Positions 18,798-27,868 of a stretch of 64,000 bases of DNA are shown here, piece after piece. The DNA is taken from positions 47,745 to 111,744 of the forward strand of contig JAGYKL010000012.1 in NCBI GenBank assembly GCA_018401705.1, read 5' to 3'. The number at the start of each line of letters is the position of its first letter. The first letter of the stretch is position 1. This DNA comes from Bacteroidia bacterium. GTDB lineage: Bacteria; Bacteroidota; Bacteroidia; M30B66. The position numbers and the translations under genes are program-made. The notes beneath the pieces were generated by a model that worked only from the letters and a program-made list of their open reading frames with translations, was not told the origin of the DNA and ran no database searches.

Positions 18798-20084
18798 CTA
18801 TTTTGAATAACCGATTTTACTACCTGAAGGAATAATGGCTTTTTTCTTAATCACAACAATTCCTTCTACAATTGTGTATTGCTCTGTTTCAGCATCTTCG
18901 AGAGATGGATGTCCGACAATACTAACGTTATCTCCAATGCGGCAATCCTTATCCAGAATAGCTCTTTCTATTACACAGCTTTTGCCAATTCCCATTGGTA
19001 TCTCATCGCTGCGCTTCACTATTTCCTCCAAAGTTTGGTAATAGTCATTTCCCATAACTATGCTTTTCTTAATTGAAGTTTTTGATCCTATTCTTGCTCT
19101 AATTCCAATAACAGAGGTGTCAACAGATTTTGCGTGTATTATGCAGCCATCGGCAACTATGCTTTTTGTAAGCTTAGTTCCTGATATTTTTGAAGGAGCA
19201 AGTATCCTGGCACGAGTAAAAACCCGTTGTTGATTATCGAAAAGATTGAATTGAGGTAAATCATCACACAAAGCAAGGTTGGCTTCAAAAAATGATGGAA
19301 TGCTTCCAATGTCGGTCCAATACCCATTAAATTGAAAGGATGCCACTTTCATTTTGCGATTAATAGCTGCAGGAATAATTGCTTTTCCAAAATCTGTTGC
19401 CTCTGGATTTTCATCAAAAAGTTGCTGTAAAGCCTCTTTTTTGAAAATATATATTCCCATCGAAGCCAAATAATTTTTCCCTTTTTTTCTTTGTGCTGCA
19501 GAAACAGGCGATTGCCAGTTTTCAAGAATATCTGCCGAAGGCTTTTCAATGAAACTCTCAATCATTGAGTGTTTATCAGTTTTAAGAATGCCAAAACCAG
19601 GAGCATCTTTACTATCAACAGGTATTGTAGCAATTGTTAAATCTGCATTTTTTTCTACATGAAACTCAGCCATTTCTTTAAAATCCATCTGATAGAGCTG
19701 GTCTCCACTCAATAAAAGGATATAATCGTAATCGTGTGCAGTTAAGTGATGCATACTTTGTCGCACTGCATCAGCTGTACCTTGAAACCACTTGTCTGAA
19801 CCGGGAGTCTGCTCAGCAGCAAGAATATCAACAAATCCAGAACCAAAATGATCAAAAGAGTATGTATTTTTAATATGCCTATTTAATGAAGCAGAATTAA
19901 ATTGGGTAAGAACAAACATTCTTTTCACCCCACTATTGATACAGTTAGAAATTGGAATATCAATTAATCGATATTTACCACCAATTGGAACGGCAGGCTT
20001 ACTGCGGCTTTTAGTTAATGGAAAAAGACGAGAACCTTGACCACCCCCAAGAATTAAACAAATCATTTTAATAGGTCCTTTCAT
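18798..20084 (-). CDS. glgC: Glucose-1-phosphate adenylyltransferase
   Basis: This 428-residue cytoplasmic enzyme makes ADP-glucose from ATP and glucose-1-phosphate for glycogen synthesis. The N-terminal nucleotidyltransferase domain has GGGQGSRLFPLT and the lysine motif SKPAVPIGGKYRLIDIPISN; GTADAVRQ, LLLSGDQLY and FIEKPS are family motifs. The C-terminal third is a left-handed beta-helix (SKISGTKLTKSIVADGCII, DCRIGDNVSIVG). The start overlaps the stop of glgA by 4 bp, so the two form one operon with glgA first. Confidence 0.95.
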   Translation of the reverse strand: MKGPIKMICLILGGGQGSRLFPLTKSRSKPAVPIGGKYRLIDIPISNCINSGVKRMFVLTQFNSASLNRHIKNTYSFDHFGSGFVDILAAEQTPGSDKWFQGTADAVRQSMHHLTAHDYDYILLLSGDQLYQMDFKEMAEFHVEKNADLTIATIPVDSKDAPGFGILKTDKHSMIESFIEKPSADILENWQSPVSAAQRKKGKNYLASMGIYIFKKEALQQLFDENPEATDFGKAIIPAAINRKMKVASFQFNGYWTDIGSIPSFFEANLALCDDLPQFNLFDNQQRVFTRARILAPSKISGTKLTKSIVADGCIIHAKSVDTSVIGIRARIGSKTSIKKSIVMGNDYYQTLEEIVKRSDEIPMGIGKSCVIERAILDKDCRIGDNVSIVGHPSLEDAETEQYTIVEGIVVIKKKAIIPSGSKIGYSK

Positions 20085-21520
20085 ACTGTTGGATTTTTTA
20101 AAGATTGATAAATTTGAATATAGTATAAAGCCGCTTTTTCCCAGCTAAAGTCTAGATTAAGTATTTGTTGTCTTATTGTAGCCAAGGCTTCATTCTGATT
20201 GAAAATATCAGCAGCTCTGTGAAAGCTGTTGCACATTGCATCAATGGTTAAATCATTAAATTTAAGTCCATTGCCGCCCGGTTCAGAAATATCAATAACT
20301 GTTTCGGCTAAACCTCCTGTAGACCTAACAATGGGAATAGTGCCATATCTAAAGCCATAGAGCTGATTTAGTCCGCAAGGTTCAACTCTAGAAGGCATAA
20401 CTAGAAAGTCACTTCCTGCATATAGCTGGTGCGACAATTTTTCATTGTATTGAATAGAGGTATCGAAATAATTTTCAAAAAACGGTTTTATTCTGAGAAA
20501 AGCATCTCTAATTCCAGGATCTCCGGTGCCAAGGACAACAAAAGAAGCTTTGCCCCCTTCATAAAGAAATTTTGAGATTGCATCAGGCAATAAATCTGCT
20601 CCTTTTTCATAAACTAATCTACCAATAAAAGTTATTAGTGGTCTATCCTCCTCAAATTTGAAATGTTTTTTTAATTCTATTTTATTCTTCTTCTTATATT
20701 TATTTAAATCCCCTTGCAAGGGGAAAGCGATCATAGGGTCTGTAGATGGGTTCCACACTTTATTGTCAATTCCATTAACAATGCCTGTTGACTTCATCCT
20801 TTCTTGTCGCAATAAAACTTCCAAGCCATTGGCTTGATATTGCAACTCATTCAAATATCCATTAGACACTGTAGTTAATCGCCAGCAACACTTTATGGCT
20901 GTTGCCATTGGGTTAATTCTATTGTCCCAATCGAGTAAGCCTCTGGCTTGTGCATCATACCATGGCAATAAATAGGCTTTATCCCATGAGAATGAACCAT
21001 GATATTGACCATTGTGAATGGTGAAAACTGTTGGGATTGAAGCCAGACTTCGGTATTCGGGACAATGTTTTACCATGAATGGAATTAATCCTGTATGATG
21101 GTCATGGCAGTGAATAATGTCGATACCTCCTATATGCTGAATAAATTTCAGCACAGCTTGTTGGAAAGCGATATACCTTTCTACTTCATCTGAATAAGGC
21201 ATTCCAGAGTTAGCATCGGCATATATACCGTTTCTATCAAACAGGCCGGGTATGTCAACAGAAAATAGGCTAAACCCTAGTTCATTGCTTTCGCATTCCA
21301 TAACGTGGAATGGAACTTGAACATTATTCAATCGAATCATTCCCGAGAAGACACGGTTCCAAGACTGATTGAGAATCCATGGTAGGTGATAACCAGGTAT
21401 GATAACGGCAGCCTCTTGTGAGGCAAGTTCAAGGTATTTGGGCAGAGCACCAACAACATCACCTAAGCCTCCTGCCTTTGCAGCAGGATAACATTCAGCA
21501 GCGACATGTAATATTCTCAT
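20081..21520 (-). CDS. glgA: Glycogen synthase (ADP-glucose dependent)
   Basis: This 479-residue GT5-family glycosyltransferase elongates alpha-1,4-glucan from ADP-glucose. The N-terminal KAGGLGDVVGALPKYL holds the nucleotide-sugar binding Lys and the GGL loop. Other landmarks are IHCHDHHTGLIPFM, VFTIHNGQYHG, GIDNKVWNPSTD, FIGRLVYEKGADLL and the C-terminal VMPSRVEPCGLNQLYGFRYGTIPIVRSTGGLAETV with the catalytic Glu. Length is normal. A perfect 16-bp GC-rich palindrome lies inside the gene at 20709-20724. It is the first gene of the glgA-glgC operon; the promoter is not obvious. Confidence 0.95.
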   Translation of the reverse strand: MRILHVAAECYPAAKAGGLGDVVGALPKYLELASQEAAVIIPGYHLPWILNQSWNRVFSGMIRLNNVQVPFHVMECESNELGFSLFSVDIPGLFDRNGIYADANSGMPYSDEVERYIAFQQAVLKFIQHIGGIDIIHCHDHHTGLIPFMVKHCPEYRSLASIPTVFTIHNGQYHGSFSWDKAYLLPWYDAQARGLLDWDNRINPMATAIKCCWRLTTVSNGYLNELQYQANGLEVLLRQERMKSTGIVNGIDNKVWNPSTDPMIAFPLQGDLNKYKKKNKIELKKHFKFEEDRPLITFIGRLVYEKGADLLPDAISKFLYEGGKASFVVLGTGDPGIRDAFLRIKPFFENYFDTSIQYNEKLSHQLYAGSDFLVMPSRVEPCGLNQLYGFRYGTIPIVRSTGGLAETVIDISEPGGNGLKFNDLTIDAMCNSFHRAADIFNQNEALATIRQQILNLDFSWEKAALYYIQIYQSLKNPTV

Positions 21521-21749
21521 GAGTAAGGCTTTGTGGTAAAGATAGAGTTTTAGCTATTTCTTTAACTTTAATTTAAAGTTTTATTAGCATGAATAGTGTT
21601 TAAAGAAATCAGTGTTGATTTATTTGAGTTATGAAAAATCCTTAATATCATTTTTAAATTTAGAAGTTTATCAAACTAAATAATGAAGATTAATTTATTG
21701 TTTAATTATTTCTATTTGAATATTTAAACAGTTCTTGGTTTTAATTTGA

Positions 21750-22322
21750 CTATAATTTAGTTATTCCGCCGGAAACAATAAATTTCATTATATCGTCTGT
21801 TGGCGCATCAATTGGTGTAATAAGGTCGTTGGAAACAATAAATAGGTTGCCCGAGAAATTGTAACTATGTGGTAAGTAAACAGCTGATTTTCCTTGTTCA
21901 ATTCCAAGACTGCTTAAATCACTTTGAGTAATAAAACCTAGTTTATACATTTCGGTATCTCTGTTAATTTTTACCAGAACAGGTTTAGTAAACCTCTTTT
22001 CTTTTCCAACAAATGCTGATAATAAGTCTCTAATTGAAGTATAGATAATCTTAATTAAAGGAATTCTATTTAGAAAGCGTTCAAACAATTGTAAAATAGG
22101 TGTTTGAATAAAAGCTGTGCCAATAAATCCTAATAAAGCAGTTGCGAGTATGATTATTAAAATGCTTACACCTGGTATTGCATAGGGAATTAAATTGTCT
22201 AAGAATTTAAAAACCTGATAAACAATATAAACAGTGAGCGTAATAGGAATAATAAGAATTAGTCCTTTTAGGAAATAACTTGTGAATCTTCTTGTAATCC
22301 AGCGGCCGGTTTTCTTTAGCAT
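21750..22322 (-). CDS. DUF502 family membrane protein
   Basis: This 190-residue protein has two hydrophobic segments: GLILIIPITLTVYIVYQVF (about 19-37) and a second at about residues 48-70 (IPGVSILIIILATALLGFIG). Motifs of DUF502 are GTAFIQTPILQLFERFLNRIP, IKIIYTSIRDLLSAF and GFITQSDL. The C-terminal half is a predicted extramembrane domain. The biochemical function of the family is unknown. It stands alone, with about 230 bp of AT-rich DNA towards glgA and a promoter-like box just upstream. Confidence 0.88.
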   Translation of the reverse strand: MLKKTGRWITRRFTSYFLKGLILIIPITLTVYIVYQVFKFLDNLIPYAIPGVSILIIILATALLGFIGTAFIQTPILQLFERFLNRIPLIKIIYTSIRDLLSAFVGKEKRFTKPVLVKINRDTEMYKLGFITQSDLSSLGIEQGKSAVYLPHSYNFSGNLFIVSNDLITPIDAPTDDIMKFIVSGGITKL

Positions 22323-22341
22323 ACCATGTATTATTAGAATG

Positions 22342-22349
22342 CAAAGTTA
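22342..22349 (-). promoter_or_regulatory. Candidate -7 promoter box (TAACTTTG) of the DUF502 gene
   Basis: This is a TAnnTTTG match on the minus strand, 19 bp upstream of the ATG at 22322. Confidence 0.45.
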
Positions 22350-22398
22350 CAACGATAATTGCCTTAATAATAAAGCAATTACAATTGTTTTATAACTC

Positions 22399-22752
22399 TT
22401 ATTGTGAAGAGTTAAGTTCAAGTTTTACTTTCTTTGGAAGAGACTCGAAAACCAAATTGTATGAGTGTTGGATAAGATCTAAAACAAGCTTTGAGGGAAT
22501 TGAATCAAACTGGATAGTATTCCAATATTTCTTGTTCATATGATACCCTGGTCTTATACTATCGTACTGTTCTCTCAATTCTACAGCTCTCTCAGGGTCA
22601 CATTTTAGATTGATTAAACCATTTTTTTCAAGAGGAATTAAAGCAAATATTTTGTTAGCTACTCTTATTACCAATGTACTCTCATCAAATGGGAAATCTT
22701 CAGTTGTATGCGGAAGAGATAGGCAATTTGTTCGAATTTCTTCGATATTCAT
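22399..22752 (-). CDS. MmcQ/YjbR family protein
   Basis: This 117-residue protein has the YjbR fold pattern: an N-terminal helix (NIEEIRTNCLSLPHTTEDFPFDEST in outline), the strand VIRVANKIFALI, INLKCDPERAVELREQY, and PGYHMNKKYWNTI, where HMNKKHW-like residues are the family signature. The family has a CyaY-like fold and has been called DNA-binding, but the cellular role is unclear. Its start overlaps the end of the upstream Lrp-family gene by 4 bp, so the two are probably co-transcribed. Confidence 0.88.
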   Translation of the reverse strand: MNIEEIRTNCLSLPHTTEDFPFDESTLVIRVANKIFALIPLEKNGLINLKCDPERAVELREQYDSIRPGYHMNKKYWNTIQFDSIPSKLVLDLIQHSYNLVFESLPKKVKLELNSSQ

Positions 22753-23228
22753 TTTTCAATGGGATATTTTAGTGGAAGCAAAACATTATTCTTTACTTCT
22801 GAAATAATCAGCATAGTTTCGGTAGAATTAACCTCTGACATAGCAGATAATTCAGAAGAGATAAATCTTTCGAAAGATGCAATGTCTTTTACAGTTATTT
22901 TTAGAAGAAAATCAAATCTTCCAGCTATTTTGTAGCATTCTACAATTTCAGGATATTTGTTTACTTTATTTTTGAAAGAGTTAATTTCATTGTCAGATTG
23001 TTTATTAAGTCTAATGTTGACAAAAACACTAATGCCTAAATCTAGTTTCTCTTTATTTAAGATTGCTTGATACCCATTTATAACTTTTAGGTTCTCAAGT
23101 TTTTTAACCCTTTCAAGCGTTGGAGCGGGGGAGAGCCCAATTTTTTGACTTAATTCTAGATTGGAAATTCTACCATTTAACTGTAAATGATAAAGTATTT
23201 TCAAATCGGTGGCGTCAAGCTTAACCAT
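22749..23228 (-). CDS. Lrp/AsnC family transcriptional regulator
   Basis: This is a regulator of about 159 residues. I chose ATG 23228 rather than 23279 because Lrp proteins begin just before the LDATDLKILYHLQLNGRISN helix; the longer form adds an unlike N-terminus. The HTH is NLELSQKIGLSPAPTLERVKKLE. The C-terminal RAM ligand-binding domain includes VFVNIRLN, VECYKIAGRFDFLLKI and EVNSTETMLIISEVK. Lrp proteins sense amino acids and form octamers or hexadecamers. It lies between hemW and the YjbR gene on the same strand. Its targets are unknown. Confidence 0.92.
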   Translation of the reverse strand: MVKLDATDLKILYHLQLNGRISNLELSQKIGLSPAPTLERVKKLENLKVINGYQAILNKEKLDLGISVFVNIRLNKQSDNEINSFKNKVNKYPEIVECYKIAGRFDFLLKITVKDIASFERFISSELSAMSEVNSTETMLIISEVKNNVLLPLKYPIEK

Positions 23229-23279
23229 ATTAAATCGATTATCGTCTTTAAACGGTTGTAATTTACTATTAAGTTTCAA

Positions 23280-24392
23280 TCAATAAAAGAAATCTGATGC
23301 AATACCATCTGCTAGAAGCCATTTCTCGGGAGACAATTTAACATGGTCATCTTCAATGGATATGAACTTTCGAAGCGGATGATTTTCTATTCTGGATTTG
23401 AAGTAATTCAGATATTCTGAAGAAAGCTGAGTGATTTCCTGTAAAGAAACACCTTGAGAAGTCCTAAAACCTGTTAGAATAAGTTCGTGAAATCTGGTTT
23501 TTTTATCAATTATTTCGGTTTCGTGAAGGCAATCACCATCTCTGAGTGACGAAATATATTTTTGATTATTTGGAATATTTACTCTTCTTAAATTTTTAGA
23601 AAAGGAATGTGCTGAAGGGCCTATTCCAAGGTATTCTTTACCAGACCAATATGACGAATTATGTTGCGCTTCAAACCCCGGCTTAGCAAGGTTGCTAATT
23701 TCATAATGAGTATAGCCTAAAGCGGAGCTGCAAGTTTGTAATATTTTAAATTGGCTTACAGCTCTGTCTTCTTCTGGAGCTGCAGCAACTCCTGTTTTGA
23801 TTTGCTTGGCAAGAGGAGTCTTTTCTTCAACTGTTAATGCATAGCACGATAAGTGATTTATTGGAAGACCGGCAGCGATTTGAATATTTTGTTCCCATTC
23901 TTCATCTGAAAGTCCTGGAATAGCATAAATGAGATCAACACTCATGTTTTTGAATCCTGCATCGGCAGCAAGCAATGTGCAATTGGCAGCTTCATTAGCA
24001 CTGTGAGCCCGATTCATGAATTGTAAATCTCGTTCTCTGAACGATTGGATACCAATGCTTAGTCGATTTATTCCAATGTTTTTGATTTCTTTAAGATAGT
24101 TAATATTTAAATCATCTGGATTTGCTTCCAAAGTAATCTCAGCATCTGGCTGAACATTAAAGTTGCTATGAATGGTTTCTAAAATTTCAGACAACTGTTT
24201 GTCAGAAAGCAGAGATGGTGTTCCTCCTCCGAAATAGATACTACTTATTTGATCAGGAATTTCATCCCGCCGAAGGCGGATTTCTTTCAATAGAGCCTTC
24301 TGTAAATCCTCAATATATCTTTTGGAAGTAGCAAAATGAAAGTCGCAGTAATTACAAGCCTGCTTGCAAAATGGAATATGAATATAAATCAC
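23280..24392 (-). CDS. hemW: Radical SAM heme chaperone HemW
   Basis: This 370-residue cytoplasmic protein opens with IYIHIPFCKQACNYCDFHF; C9, C13 and C16 bind the 4Fe-4S cluster. Further HemW landmarks are SIYFGGGTPSLL, TLEANPDDL, NRLSIGIQSF, DLIYAIPGLSDEEW and the C-terminal GIGPSAHSF. It was long annotated as oxygen-independent coproporphyrinogen oxidase, but HemW-type proteins bind heme and pass it to acceptors. A GC-rich hairpin (24267-24279) is embedded in the codons for RLRRDEIP. It is followed immediately upstream by a histidine kinase gene on the same strand. Confidence 0.92.
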   Translation of the reverse strand: MIYIHIPFCKQACNYCDFHFATSKRYIEDLQKALLKEIRLRRDEIPDQISSIYFGGGTPSLLSDKQLSEILETIHSNFNVQPDAEITLEANPDDLNINYLKEIKNIGINRLSIGIQSFRERDLQFMNRAHSANEAANCTLLAADAGFKNMSVDLIYAIPGLSDEEWEQNIQIAAGLPINHLSCYALTVEEKTPLAKQIKTGVAAAPEEDRAVSQFKILQTCSSALGYTHYEISNLAKPGFEAQHNSSYWSGKEYLGIGPSAHSFSKNLRRVNIPNNQKYISSLRDGDCLHETEIIDKKTRFHELILTGFRTSQGVSLQEITQLSSEYLNYFKSRIENHPLRKFISIEDDHVKLSPEKWLLADGIASDFFY

Positions 24393-24399
24393 CTATTAG

Positions 24400-25251
24400 T
24401 TATTGGCTTTTTGGCAATTGAATTCTAAAGGTTGTGCCTTTACCTAGCTCTGATTTTTTAACGAATATTTTCCCATTATGATACTCATTAATTATACGTT
24501 TAGCAAGAGAGAGCCCTAATCCCCAGCCTCTTTTTTTGCTGGTATAACCAGGTTCAAAAACGGTTGAAAGTCTTGATTTGGCAATTCCTTTTCCAGTATC
24601 ATGAACATCGATGTAAATATATTTTCCTTTATCACCGTAATTAACTTCAAGTTCTCCTCCGCCTTCCATAGCATCTATAGCATTTCGAAATAAGTTTTCG
24701 ATGACCCAATCAAAAAGCGGAACATTAATTTTAACAATAAGGATATCTTTAATATCGTCGTTACGAAGGACTTTCAAATTTATTTTCTTTGAAATCCGTG
24801 GTTTCATATACGCAACACTCTCTTTGATAATGTTTTCGAGATTTTGTTCATTTAATTCCGGGACAGAGCCAATTTTCGAGAATCGCTCCGTAATTACCTC
24901 CAGACGTTTTATGTCCTTTCCCATTTCTCCAAGCGTTTCCTCATCAATGCCTTTCATTCTGAGTAATTCAATCCATGCAATAAGACTTGATAAAGGAGTG
25001 CCAAGCTGATGGGCCGTTTCTTTTGACATACCAACCCATACCTGATTTTGCTCTGCACGCCTAGAAAAGTTGAAAAGGAAATAGGCTATTATGAGAAATA
25101 AAGCGATGACTATGAATTGAATTACTGGATAAAATTTTAGCTGAGTAAGAAGGAAAGAATTTTGATAATAGATGGAGCATTTTCCATGGTCGGGAAGCTC
25201 AATTTGCAAGGGCTTGTTGTCGGCTGCCATAACTGCCGTTAAAGCAAGCAT
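24400..25251 (-). CDS. Sensor histidine kinase, readable C-terminal part
   Basis: These 283 residues are the clean part of a longer gene whose N-terminal coding continues to about 25921 in shifted frames. One membrane segment (FYPVIQFIVIALFLIIAYFLF, about residues 36-56) precedes the kinase core. The H-box is MSKETAHQLGTPLSSLIAW with the phosphoacceptor His, the N-box LFRNAIDAMEGG, the G1 box DTGKGIAKSRL, and the G2 box WGLGLSLAKRII. It autophosphorylates and would transfer to a response regulator; none is encoded nearby. Adjacent genes encode HemW and a rhomboid protease. Confidence 0.9.
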   Translation of the reverse strand: MLALTAVMAADNKPLQIELPDHGKCSIYYQNSFLLTQLKFYPVIQFIVIALFLIIAYFLFNFSRRAEQNQVWVGMSKETAHQLGTPLSSLIAWIELLRMKGIDEETLGEMGKDIKRLEVITERFSKIGSVPELNEQNLENIIKESVAYMKPRISKKINLKVLRNDDIKDILIVKINVPLFDWVIENLFRNAIDAMEGGGELEVNYGDKGKYIYIDVHDTGKGIAKSRLSTVFEPGYTSKKRGWGLGLSLAKRIINEYHNGKIFVKKSELGKGTTFRIQLPKSQ

Positions 25252-25921
25252 TCCGAGGGTGTCTTTTTCAATTGCATAATCTAGATTTCAGATGCAATAA
25301 TTTTGGTATTCATAGAATCGGCTACAATTACCGGAACACTAGCTGAATTAATAACAACTTCAGAAATAAAAGATTTTATGATATCATTTAAAACCTCCCT
25401 GAGCTCGGTAAAATACTTTTGAATCACGATAGTATATAAAATACGTATTCAAAATCCATCATCAATCACAATTGGTTTATATGCAGAAAAAACCTTTCTG
25501 ATATTTCCTTTGAATTCAAGTATTTCCGAAGCCAGTGGTATCTACGTTGGTTATGTAGTTTATTTTATTATCCTGATCAACAATTATTGCTGGGATTGTA
25601 TTGTTTTCGCTTACAACTTTCAAATAGAAAGAGCGGGCATCATCAAGTCGTTTGTGATGCTTAGATTTCTCGTGGCTTCAGCCCCAAATTCTCGGCACGT
25701 TTTCTTTCTTCGACCTTTAGCCTTTCGGAAAAGAACTTTCGTGTATTTAACAAGTTGAGCTCTGTTTCTAACTGCATCAGCCCAGAGTTCTACCTTCTTT
25801 CGTTCTTCTTCTGAAACTTTTTGACTAATATGTTGGTATACCAAAGAGATAAGCCTACAATGACAACTGCCAGACCTGCTGGCCAAAGTTTCCAACGTTG
25901 TTTACGACTATAAATACTCAC
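25252..25921 (-). pseudogene. N-terminal part of the same histidine kinase, frame-disrupted
   Basis: Coding signal continues from the kinase core in alternating frames. A GTG near 25921 opens SIYSRKQRWKLWPAGLAVV with a membrane segment. VSEEERKKVELWADAVRNRA and an ERKR(A)ENLGL-like coiled segment follow, then a sensor region readable as VVSENNTIPAIIVDQDNKI and IASGNLDYAIEKDTLGMLA with one or two bases missing. These are the usual parts of two-membrane-segment kinases in this phylum. Several 1-base shifts fall within 650 bp while downstream sequence is clean, so consensus error is more likely than gene decay. Confidence 0.6.
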
Positions 25922-25922
25922 G

Positions 25923-26804
25923 CTGTCTGATTCCTTGCTGAGATCGAAAAGTAATGCTTTTTTCTTCTTTTACTCAGACTGTCAGTAGCCCTGAACGTGA
26001 AATTTTATCCAATATTTCATCAACTCTAATTTGCTTCTCTTTTTAGTGAGGTTCCATTCTTCGTCACTTAATCGTTGCTTATGAGCAACCTTTAAAGGAG
26101 ATTTTTTTACGAGCTTCTTTTTGAAAAAGTCCTGAACAGGCTGGAAAAAACTGGCTAAATCATTTCCCTTACCGAGGTTCATTCCCCAAAGAAAACCAAA
26201 CAATGCGCCGCCAAGATGAGCTAAATGACCACCTTCGTTTCCTTTAGTTATCCCAATAAATCGAGTAATACAAATATTAACGCCACTGCCAACGAAGTTG
26301 TAATCGGAAAACTCCAAATAGAAAGACTTCATCTAAAGGTCTGTAAGTGCAAACGGCCACTAATGTTCCCATAACTGCGGCAGAAGCTCCGGCAGCTGTA
26401 TAAACAGATGCATTTTCTCCAAAAAGAGGAAAAATATTTATCGAAATCAGAAAAACGAATGCTCCTGCTAAGCCACTCACGAAATAAACATTAAGCATCC
26501 GTTTATCATCGAAATAACGAGTGAAAAGTTGTGAGATGAAAAACAAAGACAACATGTTAAACAACAGATGAAATAAACCTGTATGCATGAACATGTGGGT
26601 GATTAATGTCCAAGGTCTGGTGAGTAGGGTAAAAAAATCACCCGGAAGGGTTAGCCAATCAGTAATCCAATCTAATGCTGAATCTAAGTTTAATAGATGC
26701 AGTATAGCCAGAGGAACGTTGATAAGAACAAAAACTGCAGCATTAGCTATTATGAGCCTATTGCTTGCATTGGATGTTCTCCAAAGATTGCTAAGTTGAT
26801 TCAT
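25923..26804 (-). pseudogene. Rhomboid intramembrane serine protease, frame-disrupted near 26300
   Basis: Residues 1-165 read cleanly from ATG 26804: six hydrophobic segments with HMFMHTGLFHLLFNMLSLFF and the catalytic Ser motif AAGASAAVMG. Near 26300 the frame shifts; the second frame carries the rest, including ITKGNEGGHLAHLGGALFGF with the catalytic His. A cytosolic tail (RLSDEEWNLTKKRSKLEL, then a region readable as ILDKISRSG..SLSKEEK) continues with a further shift to about 25923. Rhomboids cleave membrane-spanning substrates. It starts 4 bp inside the end of a second rhomboid gene. Joining the frames restores a normal protein. Confidence 0.8.
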
Positions 26805-27646
26805 GGCATATAAACGTTCTTGTTCTTATCTTGTTTTCTCCACAAGAGAATTAGAATAATACCAAAAACCATTCCTCCCAAGTGAGCAAAATGTGCAACA
26901 TTATCGTTGACATTATTCTGAATGCCCATAAAAAGTTCTAAACCCCCGAAAATGAAAACAAAATACTTTGCTTTCATCGGAATTGGAGGAATCAACATCA
27001 TTATCATCGCATTAGGAAAGAGCATACCGAAAGCCAGCAATAATCCATACAAGGCACCGGAAGAACCTACGCTTGGGGTATTTGACCTGATTTCAGTTAT
27101 TTCCTGCACCATGAGCTGCGACTCACTAATTAATTTTCGCTGTTCAGGGTTATAGTACCACTCCACTTTGAACGCATTTAAGGTTTCATTGCTGTATGAA
27201 TTAGGAAGGTATTTGGCTGTGAAACTATCAAACGCTTCATAGCTAGGGCTTTCCAAATAAGCTCTGGCTTCAGAATGCATCGGATGCAATTGAATATTGC
27301 TTATTGTCAGGTGAATAATTCCGGCTCCTATTCCTGTTATTAGGAAATATGCCAGAAATCTTTTTGCTCCCCAAAATCTTTCAAGCACTGAACCAAACAT
27401 CCAAAGCCCAAACATGTTGAATACTAAATGGAAAATTCCAGAGTCGTCGTGCAAAAATAAATACGTAAAAAGCTGCCAAGGTTTAAAATAATTAGATTCC
27501 CAGCTGTACAAGGCAAAATATTGAATAGCATTAAACTGGAAGGCTTGCTTTAGAAAAATAACTAATAACCAAGAGGCTACACTAACTATTAGCAGTGATT
27601 TAACAACTGGAGGTAATGAATTTCTTTGGTTTAAGCTTCCGTTCAT
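26801..27646 (-). CDS. Rhomboid family intramembrane serine protease
   Basis: This 281-residue polytopic protease has the rhomboid motif YLFLHDDSGIFHLVFNMFGLW, the catalytic Ser in VGSSGALYGLLLAFG and the catalytic His in NVAHFAHLGGMVFG. An unusually long extramembrane insertion of about 75 residues sits between the third and fourth membrane segments. It is first in a two-rhomboid pair, overlapping the second gene by 4 bp, and a kinase gene follows. The start ATG 27646 is only 4 bp from a TAnnTTTG box. The substrate is unknown. Confidence 0.92.
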   Translation of the reverse strand: MNGSLNQRNSLPPVVKSLLIVSVASWLLVIFLKQAFQFNAIQYFALYSWESNYFKPWQLFTYLFLHDDSGIFHLVFNMFGLWMFGSVLERFWGAKRFLAYFLITGIGAGIIHLTISNIQLHPMHSEARAYLESPSYEAFDSFTAKYLPNSYSNETLNAFKVEWYYNPEQRKLISESQLMVQEITEIRSNTPSVGSSGALYGLLLAFGMLFPNAMIMMLIPPIPMKAKYFVFIFGGLELFMGIQNNVNDNVAHFAHLGGMVFGIILILLWRKQDKNKNVYMP

Positions 27647-27650
27647 GATG

Positions 27651-27658
27651 CAAAAGTA
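27651..27658 (-). promoter_or_regulatory. Candidate -7 promoter box (TACTTTTG) of the rhomboid operon
   Basis: This perfect TAnnTTTG on the minus strand ends 4 bp before ATG 27646 and suggests a leaderless or near-leaderless transcript. Confidence 0.5.
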
Positions 27659-27855
27659 AGGGAATTGAATAAAGGGAAAAGGAGAAAGTTGATATAGCTG
27701 AAAGGATTATGGCAGTAGGGGAAAGTTTACAGTAGTTAGTTTAAGGTATTATTATTTAATGGTAAATAGTCGAGATTGTTTTGTGATTAGGGCGTTTGTC
27801 TAAGCGAAATTTACTTTTGCTTTTTCTTCGAACTAAAACCCTTTAAAGAAAAAAT

Positions 27856-27863
27856 TACTTTTG
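27856..27863 (+). promoter_or_regulatory. Candidate -7 promoter box (TACTTTTG) of the TetR gene
   Basis: This perfect TAnnTTTG ends 5 bp before ATG 27869. A second copy of the same octamer lies at 27812-27819. Confidence 0.45.
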
Positions 27864-27868
27864 TTCCC

